From an uncultured Peptococcaceae bacterium (lineage in GTDB: Bacteria > Bacillota > Desulfotomaculia > Desulfotomaculales > Desulfallaceae), in assembly GCA_913064925.1 (NCBI GenBank), contig CAJYBN010000047.1:1-14912 (forward strand): a DNA stretch of 14,912 nucleotides, given 5' to 3'. The translations under genes and the position numbers were made by a program. The notes under the pieces were generated by a model that was not told the DNA's origin, searched no databases, and saw only the letters and a list, made by a program, of their open reading frames with translations. Position 1 is the stretch's first letter. Each line of letters begins with the position of its first letter. This document shows positions 1-7,512 of this stretch, one piece after another.

Positions 1-2
1 CG

Positions 3-146
3 GTCAGTAAGGTAAGAACGCGGTTGATGTTTGAGCACAACCGTTTTAAGCATTTTAATGAGCCATCTTTGAACGCTAACTTTGACGAATCCCTGGGGAA
101 TAAATTAGTGCGGGTTGACATTGCAAGAAAAAAAAGGTATGCTTAA
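3..146 (+). CDS. possible 3' end of an unrecognised upstream gene
   Basis: A frame is open from the window edge and closes with TAA at 144-146, giving about 47 residues with a basic end (IARKKRYA). The composition is plausible for the C-terminus of a real protein, but I recognise no family, and an open frame this short can arise by chance in AT-rich DNA. Its last codons overlap the promoter at 115-143, so if the gene is real that promoter lies within its 3' end. The base composition is clearly more AT-rich than in the downstream genes. Confidence 0.25.
   Translation, partial: VSKVRTRLMFEHNRFKHFNEPSLNANFDESLGNKLVRVDIARKKRYA
115..143 (+). promoter_or_regulatory. sigma-A type promoter for the carbohydrate cluster
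   Basis: A perfect -35 box TTGACA (115-120) is followed by a 17-bp spacer and TATGCT (138-143, 4 of 6 matches to TATAAT). Transcription would start near 150, leaving a leader of about 175 bases before the first glycosyltransferase gene. The surrounding DNA is AT-rich. I found no clear operator or riboswitch in the leader. Confidence 0.6.
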
Positions 147-323
147 ATAAAGGTTTTGAAATATTTATAAAAATAGATAATTAACCGGTAAACAGACAGG
201 ATTGCCACCGTTTCAATGACGCGGCTGAAAATTTTTTCGCGGCATGAAGGACTTGCGGGTGGCATATTTTGTTATGGAGTACATTGTAAGTGGCGTTTTG
301 GCTGCGAAGGGGTGAGGTATAAT

Positions 324-1475
324 ATGCGCGTGGCCATGCTGCACTGGGCATTTCCCCCCATGATCGGCGGCGTGGAAACCCACCTGGCCATGCTGGCGCC
401 GGGACTTGTACGGCGCGGCGTGGAGGTGGATGTGCTGACCTGCCCCGCTGCGGGGTGCCCGGAAAAGGAGGACTTCCAGGGCGTGCGGGTGCACCGCACG
501 CCGCTGATGAACTTAAACGAGCTTCCCCCGCAGCGGCTGGAGGAAGAGGCCCCGGCCATAAGGGAAAAAATCACCGCATTTATTGCGGAAACCAAACCGG
601 ACCTCATTCATGCGCACAACTTTCATTACTTCAGCCCGGTGCACGCCGAAGTATTGGGCGAAATTAAGAGCCGCACCGGCTTACCCCTGGTAATGACGGC
701 GCACAACATATGGAATGACGAGCTGGGCGTGCAAATGCACGCCATGTCCGGGCAATGGGACGGCGTCATCGCCGTCAGCAAGTTTATCAAGCAGGAGCTG
801 GTCAAGGCCGGTTACTCCGCTGACCGCATCAAGGTGGTATACCACGGCATCGACCACCGGCGGTTCGCTCCCGGGCCCGGCCGGGGGAAGTTTGCCGGCA
901 GGCGGGTGATTTTTCATCCCGCCCGCATGTGTTATGACAAGGGTACCCACGTGGCCGTTGGGGCTTTGTCCATCATAAAACGGCAATTCCCCGAGGTGCT
1001 GCTGGTTATGGCCGGCACGGACCACATGGTGGACTGGCGGCACTTGCGGGAAAGTTACGTACCGGGTATCATGCGGCGCATCGAGGAAGGCAAACTGCAG
1101 GGCAACGTGCATATAGAATTTTTTCCCTGGGAAAAAATGCCCGAAATTTACCGGGAGGCGGAAATTTGCATTTATCCTTCCTGCTTTGAAGAACCCTTTG
1201 GCCTGGCCCTGCTGGAGGCCAATGCCTGCGGCAAGCCCATTGTGGTCAGCCGCGCGGGCGGCATGCCCGAAATAATCGAGGACGGCGTCAACGGTTTCAT
1301 TGTGGACATGCACGACCACCACATGCTGGCCCGCCGCTGCGCCCAGCTGCTGGCCGACCCCGGTCTTGGCGCGCGCATGGGACGCGCCGGCCGGGCTCTG
1401 GTGCTGGAACGTTTCGGCGAGGACGCCATGGTGGAGGCTACGCTGGAGTTTTACCGGGCGGTGGCCGGCGTCTGA
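324..1475 (+). CDS. GT4-family glycosyltransferase
   Basis: This is a 383-residue retaining GT-B glycosyltransferase of family GT4. The N-terminal half carries the acceptor-side signature FPPMIGGVETH and a Rossmann-like segment KPDLIHAHN. The C-terminal nucleotide-sugar domain has PARMCYDKG and the E-x7-E motif EEPFGLALLE (Glu290 and Glu298), followed by GKPIVVSRAGGMPEIIEDG. I chose ATG at 324 because GGTGAGG at 311-317 is well spaced and the protein then begins directly with the first beta strand; the frame is open further upstream, back to an ATG at 216. No signal peptide or membrane segment is visible, so it is probably cytosolic. Donor and acceptor cannot be read from the sequence. As the first gene of a trehalose/glucan cluster it may use an NDP-glucose donor, but sucrose-phosphate-synthase-like or cell-surface roles are equally possible. 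Confidence 0.85.
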   Translation: MRVAMLHWAFPPMIGGVETHLAMLAPGLVRRGVEVDVLTCPAAGCPEKEDFQGVRVHRTPLMNLNELPPQRLEEEAPAIREKITAFIAETKPDLIHAHNFHYFSPVHAEVLGEIKSRTGLPLVMTAHNIWNDELGVQMHAMSGQWDGVIAVSKFIKQELVKAGYSADRIKVVYHGIDHRRFAPGPGRGKFAGRRVIFHPARMCYDKGTHVAVGALSIIKRQFPEVLLVMAGTDHMVDWRHLRESYVPGIMRRIEEGKLQGNVHIEFFPWEKMPEIYREAEICIYPSCFEEPFGLALLEANACGKPIVVSRAGGMPEIIEDGVNGFIVDMHDHHMLARRCAQLLADPGLGARMGRAGRALVLERFGEDAMVEATLEFYRAVAGV

Positions 1476-1585
1476 ATGTTCCGGGCACTGGAACCCCGGT
1501 ACCGGTACAGGGCCGGCGCAGTGCCGCCCGTAAGCTTGTATAAACAATCACAAACCAACGGGCAAAATTATTGAAAGGACATGCT

Positions 1586-3766
1586 ATGACGGTACCACAA
1601 ACGGTTGAAGAGTGGGGGATTTCCCCCGAGGACATTAAAAACGTAACCGAAGTGCTTAAAGAGGGGTACGCCTTTCTTACATCCCTCCCCTCCGGCGAAA
1701 TACCCGGCGAAAATACCGGGGAACTGGGTTTTTACTACCAGGATACCAGGTTTTTAAGCTGTCACGAGATGTGGCTGGAAGACACCAAGCCGGTGTTTCT
1801 TTCCGGGGACACCCGCGACAGCCATTTTGCCCAGATCGAGCTGACCAACCGGGAAATACACCTGGACCAATTGCAGGTTCCCCTGCAAACGGTGCACCTG
1901 CGCATATCCCGGGTGCTGGGCGATTCTTTTCTGCAGCGCTTCCGGCTGCTCAACTTCAACAACTTTCCCGTGACCCTGCGCTTTAAGCTGCTGCTGGGTG
2001 CCGATTATTTAGACGTTTTTGAGGTGCGGGGTTTGAAGAGACCCCGGCGGGGCACTTTGCTGGCCCCGGAAGCGACCAGCAGCGGGGCGTGCTTCGCTTA
2101 CGCGGGCCTGGACGGCAAAAAGCGCCTTACCGAGGTTTGCTTCTCTCGCCCGCCGGACAGGGTGGAAATCCGCGGGCAGCGGGTGGAACTGCAGTTCATC
2201 TTTCATTTGGTGCCGCGTGAAAAATATTACCTGTTCATGCAGGTACATCCCCGGGTGCTGAAAAGCGGGTCCGGCTGTGCGGTCCAGGTTGCCGATATCG
2301 GCAGTTCTTTTTACAAATCGGCCCGGGATTTAATTGTAGATTATAATGACTGGAAGGGACGCTGCACCTTGATTGAAACGGATAACGAAATATTCAACGC
2401 CATGCTCCAGCGCAGCGTCACAGACCTGCGCTCGTTGACCACCCGCTACGAGGGCTGGGGTTCTATAATTGAAGCGGGCATCCCGTGGTATGGCGCTCCT
2501 TTCGGCCGGGACGCTCTGATCACTTCCTGGCAGACGCTGATGCTGAACGCCGACATCGCCCGCAACACGCTCAAGTTTCTGGCTGCGCTGCAGGGAACCA
2601 AGGTAGACGCCTGGCGGGAGGAAAGGCCGGGGAAAATTCCCCACGAGATAAGGTTTGGCGAAATGGCTTCCGCGGGGGAAGTTCCCCACACCCCTTATTA
2701 CGGGTCCGTGGACTCCACCTTGTGGTTCATTATTTTGCTTTCCGAGTATCACCGCTGGACCGCCGACTTTACGCTGCTGCAGGAGCTGGCGCCGGCCCTG
2801 GACAAGGCCCTGCACTGGTGCACCACTTACGGGGACCTGGACGGAGACGGCTTCATCGAATACATGAGGGAATCCGAGCGGGGGTTAATTAACCAGGGAT
2901 GGAAGGATTCCTGGGACGCCGTGGTGGACCGCCGGGGCGAGTTTCCCAGGGGTCCCATTGCCCTGGTGGAGGTACAGGCATATTATTACCTGGCCTTGCG
3001 GCGGGCCGCCGGGCTGGTGCGGTTTTTAGGCAACGAAGACGGTGCCCGCGCCCTGGGAGAGCGGGCCGAAAGCCTGCAGCGGGCTTTTCTGGACGCTTTT
3101 TGGCTGCCCGATGAGGACTTTGCCGCTTTTGCCCTGGACGGCGACAAGAAAAAGGTGCGCTGCACTGTGTCCAATCCCGGCCACTGCCTTTTTACCGGAA
3201 TTTTGCCGGCGGATAAGGCCGTCCAAGTGGCGCGCCGCCTGTTTGCGCGCGATATGTATTCCGGCTGGGGCATCCGTACCATGAGCGCCCAGGAGTACCC
3301 TTACAACCCCATGAGCTACCACAACGGCTCGGTGTGGCCCCACGACAACGTCATCATTGCCCGGGGCCTGCGCCGCTACGGGCTGCTGGACGACCTGTGC
3401 AAACTGGCCGAAAGCCTGTACCGGGCCGCGTTGTTTTTCCCGTACAACCGGCTGCCCGAATTGTTCTGCGGTTTTACCCGGCGCGGGGCCACCGGCCCCG
3501 TCCGTTTCCCCACGGCCTGCGATCCCCAGGCCTGGGCCGTGGGCAGTATGTTTTTACTGCTGCAGACCATGCTGGGTTTGGAGTGCCTGGGACGGAACCT
3601 GCACGTCAGGAGTCCCGTGTTGCCCGAGTGGGTAAACGAGCTGGTCATTAAGAACCTGCAGGTGGGCGGCGGCGTAGTGGACCTGGAATTTGCGCGCAAG
3701 GAGGGACGCACTTACTGCAGCGTGTTGCGGCGAGAAGGGAAAGTGCGGGTGGTGATGGAGCCCTAG
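1586..3766 (+). CDS. amylo-alpha-1,6-glucosidase (glycogen-debranching type)
   Basis: The 726-residue protein has two parts: an N-terminal beta-rich domain of the GDE_N_bis type (about residues 30-230) and a C-terminal (alpha/alpha)6 catalytic domain of the GDE_C type (about 270-690). Visible signature segments are GAPFGRDALITSW (Asp309), NQGWKDSWD (Asp441 and Asp444), HNGSVWPHDN (579-588) and PELFCGF (from 624). Such enzymes hydrolyse alpha-1,6 branch glucose from glycogen-like glucans and release free glucose; the true substrate here is unknown. ATG 1586 was preferred over an in-frame TTG at 1571 because GAAAGGA at 1573-1579 is correctly placed for it. No signal peptide is seen. The gene lies 110 bases behind the GT4 gene and 18 bases before otsA, suggesting one transcript. 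No glycogen synthase or branching enzyme gene is in the window. Confidence 0.85.
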   Translation: MTVPQTVEEWGISPEDIKNVTEVLKEGYAFLTSLPSGEIPGENTGELGFYYQDTRFLSCHEMWLEDTKPVFLSGDTRDSHFAQIELTNREIHLDQLQVPLQTVHLRISRVLGDSFLQRFRLLNFNNFPVTLRFKLLLGADYLDVFEVRGLKRPRRGTLLAPEATSSGACFAYAGLDGKKRLTEVCFSRPPDRVEIRGQRVELQFIFHLVPREKYYLFMQVHPRVLKSGSGCAVQVADIGSSFYKSARDLIVDYNDWKGRCTLIETDNEIFNAMLQRSVTDLRSLTTRYEGWGSIIEAGIPWYGAPFGRDALITSWQTLMLNADIARNTLKFLAALQGTKVDAWREERPGKIPHEIRFGEMASAGEVPHTPYYGSVDSTLWFIILLSEYHRWTADFTLLQELAPALDKALHWCTTYGDLDGDGFIEYMRESERGLINQGWKDSWDAVVDRRGEFPRGPIALVEVQAYYYLALRRAAGLVRFLGNEDGARALGERAESLQRAFLDAFWLPDEDFAAFALDGDKKKVRCTVSNPGHCLFTGILPADKAVQVARRLFARDMYSGWGIRTMSAQEYPYNPMSYHNGSVWPHDNVIIARGLRRYGLLDDLCKLAESLYRAALFFPYNRLPELFCGFTRRGATGPVRFPTACDPQAWAVGSMFLLLQTMLGLECLGRNLHVRSPVLPEWVNELVIKNLQVGGGVVDLEFARKEGRTYCSVLRREGKVRVVMEP

Positions 3767-3784
3767 GTAAGGGAGGTGGCTATT

Positions 3785-5308
3785 ATGCGGGAGTTGCTGG
3801 AACGCCAGGTGCGCAGGGCGGGCCTGCAAAACCTGGTGGTATTATCCAACCGCACCCCCTACGTGTTCCATGGCGAAGAAGGCGATGCGGCAACGGCCAC
3901 CCGGGCGGTAAGCGGCCTTGTTACCGCTCTGGAGCCGATAGTCATGGCCTGCGGCGGCACTTGGGTGGGTTGGGCCGGGCGGACTGCAGAAGAGTCCCGG
4001 CTGGGTGAGCGGGTGGCCGTGCCCGCCGGGCGGCCGGCTTACGTGGTCAGAGAAATAATTCTCAGCCGTGAAGAATATAATAGATACTACCACGGGTGTG
4101 CCAATGACTGCCTGTGGCCGCTGTTCCACTGCTTCTTGGAAAAGGCGGTGTTCGACCATGACAGCTGGCAAAGTTACGTGCGGGTGAACAGGAAATTCGC
4201 CGAGGCGGCCCGCCGCGAGGCCGGGGAAGGTGCACTGATCTGGGTGCACGATTACCACCTGGCCCTGGTTCCGGGTATGCTGCGGAAAGCGGGCTACCGG
4301 GGTAAAATTGCCTACTTCTGCCACATCCCCTTTCCCCCGTTGGAGATATTCAGCGCCTTGCCGTGGGGCAAAGAAATACTGACGGGCCTATTGGGCAGCA
4401 ACCTGGTGGCCTTTCACCTGCCCGGGTACGTGGAAAATTTCCTGCGGGTGGTAGAAAAACTGCTGGGCGCGGAAGTAAGCTACGTGGACGGCTACGTCAG
4501 GTGGCAAAAGCGGAAGATGCACGTGCGGGCCCTGCCCATCGGTATCGATTACCAGGAATTTGACGAACTGGCCCGGGAAGAGGAAACAGCCCGGCGGGCG
4601 GCGGAAATCAGGCGTCACGTGAACACCGAGCGGCTGGTATTGAGCGTGGAGCGGCTGGATTATACCAAGGGCATCATTGAAAAGCTGCAGGGCATCGAGG
4701 AATTTTTGGCCCGCTACCCCGATTACCGCGGCCGGGTCACTTTTCTGCAGGTAGCGGTGCCCAGCCGCACCGAGGTGCAGAGCTATGCCAACCTGCGCAG
4801 CAGGGTGGAGGAAATGGTGGGCCGCATCAACGGGCAGTACGCCTCCGGTTGGCACATGCCGGTCTGGTACATGTTCAACGCCCTGGACAGGCGGGAACTG
4901 GTGGCCCACTACCGCGCCGCCGACATCGCGCTGGTGACCCCGCTGCGGGACGGGCTGAACCTGGTGGCCAAGGAGTTTGTAGCCAGCAGGGTGGCTGGCG
5001 ACGGGGTATTGGTATTGAGCCCCTTTGCCGGGGCCGCCGAGCAGCTGAAGGGGTCGCTGCTGGTGAACCCGTACGACCGGGTCGACCTGGCCGGAAAAAT
5101 AAAAAAAGCCTTGGATATGCCGGTAGAAGAACAGAAAATAAGAATCAGCATACTGCAGCAATCCGTCCGGCGTTATGATCTCAAATGGTGGTGGCGGGGG
5201 GTGCTCAGCGGCCTGGGCTGGCAGGCGGAAGCACACCCGGAAAACGCCGCCGGCAGCGGCCCGCTGGCGGCGGGGGAATTCATACCCAAGCAAAGGCTTG
5301 ATGGCTAG
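3785..5308 (+). CDS. otsA: alpha,alpha-trehalose-6-phosphate synthase
   Basis: This GT20 enzyme (507 residues, slightly longer than the roughly 470 of E. coli OtsA) transfers glucose from a nucleotide sugar to glucose-6-phosphate. Seen in order are LVVLSNRTP near the N-terminus, GGTWVGWAG, VHDYHL (His155), IPFPPLEIFSALPWG, ERLDYTKG (Arg290 and Lys295, the phosphate-contacting pair), and LRDGLNLVAKE (Asp389 and Glu397). All core catalytic segments are intact. ATG 3785 sits 8 bases behind GGAGG (3772-3776); the in-frame GTG at 3776 overlaps that site and is unlikely to be the start. The C-terminal ~30 residues are variable. The gene overlaps otsB by 8 bases, indicating translational coupling. 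Use of UDP- or ADP-glucose cannot be decided by eye. Confidence 0.95.
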   Translation: MRELLERQVRRAGLQNLVVLSNRTPYVFHGEEGDAATATRAVSGLVTALEPIVMACGGTWVGWAGRTAEESRLGERVAVPAGRPAYVVREIILSREEYNRYYHGCANDCLWPLFHCFLEKAVFDHDSWQSYVRVNRKFAEAARREAGEGALIWVHDYHLALVPGMLRKAGYRGKIAYFCHIPFPPLEIFSALPWGKEILTGLLGSNLVAFHLPGYVENFLRVVEKLLGAEVSYVDGYVRWQKRKMHVRALPIGIDYQEFDELAREEETARRAAEIRRHVNTERLVLSVERLDYTKGIIEKLQGIEEFLARYPDYRGRVTFLQVAVPSRTEVQSYANLRSRVEEMVGRINGQYASGWHMPVWYMFNALDRRELVAHYRAADIALVTPLRDGLNLVAKEFVASRVAGDGVLVLSPFAGAAEQLKGSLLVNPYDRVDLAGKIKKALDMPVEEQKIRISILQQSVRRYDLKWWWRGVLSGLGWQAEAHPENAAGSGPLAAGEFIPKQRLDG

Positions 5309-6116
5309 GAACGATGCCGGGCTGCCGGAACCCGTATCCCCCCGGAAACTGGCGGCCGAGTTACGGCGGGCCGGGCGGCTTTTCCTGTTCTTCGATTATG
5401 ACGGCACACTGGTACCCATCGCGCCTACCCCCGCGGCGGCCAGGCCGGACCCTGCGCTGGTGCGGCTGATCGGCAGGCTGGCGGCGGCGCCGGGCGTGCG
5501 GGTAGCGCTGGTGAGCGGCCGGGACCTGGACGACGTGGCCGGGATGTTCCCGCTGCCGCAAATTTACCTGGCCGGGTGCCACGGCGCGGAGCTGCAGTTT
5601 CCCGGCGGCCGCAAGTCGGCGCCGGCGGGCGGCGCCGGGCAGGCGCTGGCGCAGCTGGCCGACCGCCTGCAGCGAAAACTGGCCGGCCGGCAGGGTTTTT
5701 TCGTGGAGAGAAAGAAGTATTCCCTGGCCTTGCATTACCGGCTGGCTGATCCCGCCGAAGTCCCGGCGGCACTGGCAGCCTTCCGGGAGTCCGCCCGCGA
5801 TGCGGTGCGGGCACACGGGCTGGTTTTCACGACCGGCAAAAAAGTGCTGGAACTGCGCCCGCGGGACGTCGACAAGGGCAGGGCGGTGCGGCGCCTGCTG
5901 GAGGAATACCCGGGCGCGCTGCCCGTGTACCTGGGCGACGACGTTACCGACGAGGACGCTTTTGCCGCCCTGGCGGGCAGCGGCGTTACGGTACTGGTGG
6001 CGCCCGCCCCCAGGCCTTCTGCAGCCCGTTACCTGGTGCGGGACCCCGCGGAGGTGCGAGAGCTGGCGGCGTACCTGGCGGGGGACGAGGCCGGGGAGTG
6101 CGGCAGCGTTGGCTGA
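5301..6116 (+). CDS. otsB: trehalose-6-phosphate phosphatase
   Basis: This HAD-superfamily phosphatase of 271 residues removes phosphate from trehalose-6-phosphate to give trehalose. HAD motif I is FDYDGTLVP (nucleophile Asp32, acid/base Asp34), motif II is in ALVSGRD (Ser72), and motif IV is GDDVTDEDAF (213-219), all typical of the OtsB family. The cap segment in between includes a KKYSLALHYR stretch. The ATG at 5301 lies inside the last codons of otsA, with CAAAGG just upstream, so synthesis of the two proteins is probably coupled. Length is normal for the family. The coding sequence is markedly GC-rich. After the stop there are 192 bases without a gene before the next ORF, with GC-rich inverted repeats but no T-tract terminator. 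Confidence 0.95.
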   Translation: MARNDAGLPEPVSPRKLAAELRRAGRLFLFFDYDGTLVPIAPTPAAARPDPALVRLIGRLAAAPGVRVALVSGRDLDDVAGMFPLPQIYLAGCHGAELQFPGGRKSAPAGGAGQALAQLADRLQRKLAGRQGFFVERKKYSLALHYRLADPAEVPAALAAFRESARDAVRAHGLVFTTGKKVLELRPRDVDKGRAVRRLLEEYPGALPVYLGDDVTDEDAFAALAGSGVTVLVAPAPRPSAARYLVRDPAEVRELAAYLAGDEAGECGSVG

Positions 6117-6308
6117 AACCGCGGGAAGCGGCAGGGCCGCTGCATCACCTGCCTGTGCCGGGGGTGTGGCGGTGTTGAGGGAAACCGCGCGCCGCAGCTG
6201 CAAACGCGCCGCGGCTTAACAAGTTTTCGCCGGCGGGTGCGAGCCGGGCGGCACGCCGGGCGGCGACAAGCCGGTACTATAAGCACAAACGGGGAGGTAA
6301 GTGACCGC

Positions 6309-7511
6309 TTGGTTAAATTAGACGATTACACCCCCATCATCGGGCGGGAACAGGCGCAGGCCATCCGCGAACTGGGCCGGAAACTGCGGGGGGCGGTGGT
6401 ACAGCACATCAACTCCGCCGCGGTGGGCGGCGGGGTGGCGGAGATACTGAAAAGGCTGGTGCCCCTGATGCAGGACGTGGGACTGCGCCCGCGCTGGGAC
6501 GTGCTGCAGGGAACGGAGGAATTTTACACGGTTACCAAAACGTTTCACAACGCCTTTCACGGCCAGGCCGTGCAGGTAAATGAGCGCATGTTCGAAATTT
6601 ACCGCGAAATTTCCCGGCAGAATTACCAGCTGGTAGACGGCGGGGCCGACTTCGTCATTCTGCATGACCAGCAGCCCCTGGGCCTGGCGGAAATCCGGGA
6701 GGGTCACCCGGGCAAGTGGCTCTGGTACTGCCATGTCGACCCGGTGGACGTGGACGAGAGGGTATGGAATTTTCTGCGCTCTTTTGCGTCCCGCTGCGAC
6801 GGAGCGATATACCACCTGCCCGAGTATGTCAAGGACCTGGGCAACCGGGTTTACGTGATGCCCCCGGCCATCGACCCCTTGAGCGAAAAAAACCGGGACG
6901 TCACGGAAGAGGAACGCAGGGAAGTTTTGGCCCGGCTGGGGGTGCCGGATGACTTGCCCCTGGTGATACAGGTTTCCCGCTACGACCGGTTGAAAGACCC
7001 GCTGGGCGTTATCAGGTCTTTCCGGCTGATCCGGGAGCGGGTGCCGTGTCGCCTGGTACTGGCCGGCGGCGGTGCCGGCGACGACCCCGAGGGCATGGCG
7101 GTGCTGGAGGAGGTACGCCGGGAAGCCGGGGATGATCCCGATATATTCGTGCTGGAACTGCCCCCCACCGCCGATCTGGAGATAAACGTGCTGCAGCGTT
7201 CCGCTGCCGTGGTGATCCAAAAATCGGTGCGGGAGGGGTTTGGCCTCACCGTCACCGAGGGGTTATGGAAGGGACGGCCCGTGGTCGCCTCTCCGGTGGG
7301 GGGGATACGCATCCAGGTACTGGACGGCCAAACGGGCCTGGCGGCACAGGGCGACCAAGCCGTGGCCGGTGCCGTGGTGCGCCTGCTGCAGGACCCCGAG
7401 CTGGCGGGCAGGCTGGGCCGGGCCGGGCGGGAACACGTGCGGCAAAACTTTATCCTGCCGGTTTACTTGAAGCGCTGGCTGGAAATGCTGCTGGAGGAGA
7501 GGGGTAAATAG
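6309..7511 (+). CDS. treT: trehalose glycosyltransferring synthase (TreT-type, GT4)
   Basis: The 400-residue protein matches the TreT type of GT4 enzyme, which joins NDP-glucose and free glucose to trehalose and can run in reverse. Seen are the start LDDYTPIIG, HINSAAVGGGVAEIL (39-45 glycine-rich loop), TVTKTFHNAFHG, DFVILHDQQPLG, the central WYCHVD segment, and QKSVREGFGLTVTE with the E-x7-E pair Glu309 and Glu317. The start is TTG 6309, 11 bases behind GGGGAGG (6291-6297). A GTG at 6301 is out of frame and stops at once; the family's usual N-terminus begins near this TTG. The stop is one base before the GalT-like gene. A GT4 trehalose phosphorylase-like activity is the main alternative function. 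Confidence 0.85.
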   Translation: MVKLDDYTPIIGREQAQAIRELGRKLRGAVVQHINSAAVGGGVAEILKRLVPLMQDVGLRPRWDVLQGTEEFYTVTKTFHNAFHGQAVQVNERMFEIYREISRQNYQLVDGGADFVILHDQQPLGLAEIREGHPGKWLWYCHVDPVDVDERVWNFLRSFASRCDGAIYHLPEYVKDLGNRVYVMPPAIDPLSEKNRDVTEEERREVLARLGVPDDLPLVIQVSRYDRLKDPLGVIRSFRLIRERVPCRLVLAGGGAGDDPEGMAVLEEVRREAGDDPDIFVLELPPTADLEINVLQRSAAVVIQKSVREGFGLTVTEGLWKGRPVVASPVGGIRIQVLDGQTGLAAQGDQAVAGAVVRLLQDPELAGRLGRAGREHVRQNFILPVYLKRWLEMLLEERGK

Positions 7512-7512
7512 T

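Noticed and set aside
216..323. 36-residue N-terminal extension of the GT4 protein
   Set aside because: The ATG at 216 lacks an SD and the added residues do not resemble GT4; the ATG at 324 has a proper SD.
318..323. TATAAT directly before the GT4 start codon
   Set aside because: No -35 at the right distance, and transcription would start inside the coding region.
1484..1525. Inverted repeat GGCACTG / CAGTGCC after the GT4 gene
   Set aside because: Stem is 7 bp with a 28-base loop and no T run, so it is not convincing as a terminator.
1539..1544. TATAAA upstream of the glucosidase gene as an internal promoter
   Set aside because: No -35-like sequence 16-18 bp upstream.
4388..5293. Antisense open frame of 301 codons opposite otsA
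   Set aside because: Lies entirely over conserved otsA catalytic segments and shows no family features.
6127..6141. Stem AGCGGC / GCCGCT between otsB and treT as terminator
   Set aside because: Three-base loop and no T-rich tail; such short palindromes are common in GC-rich spacers. No promoter was supported in 6117-6308 either.
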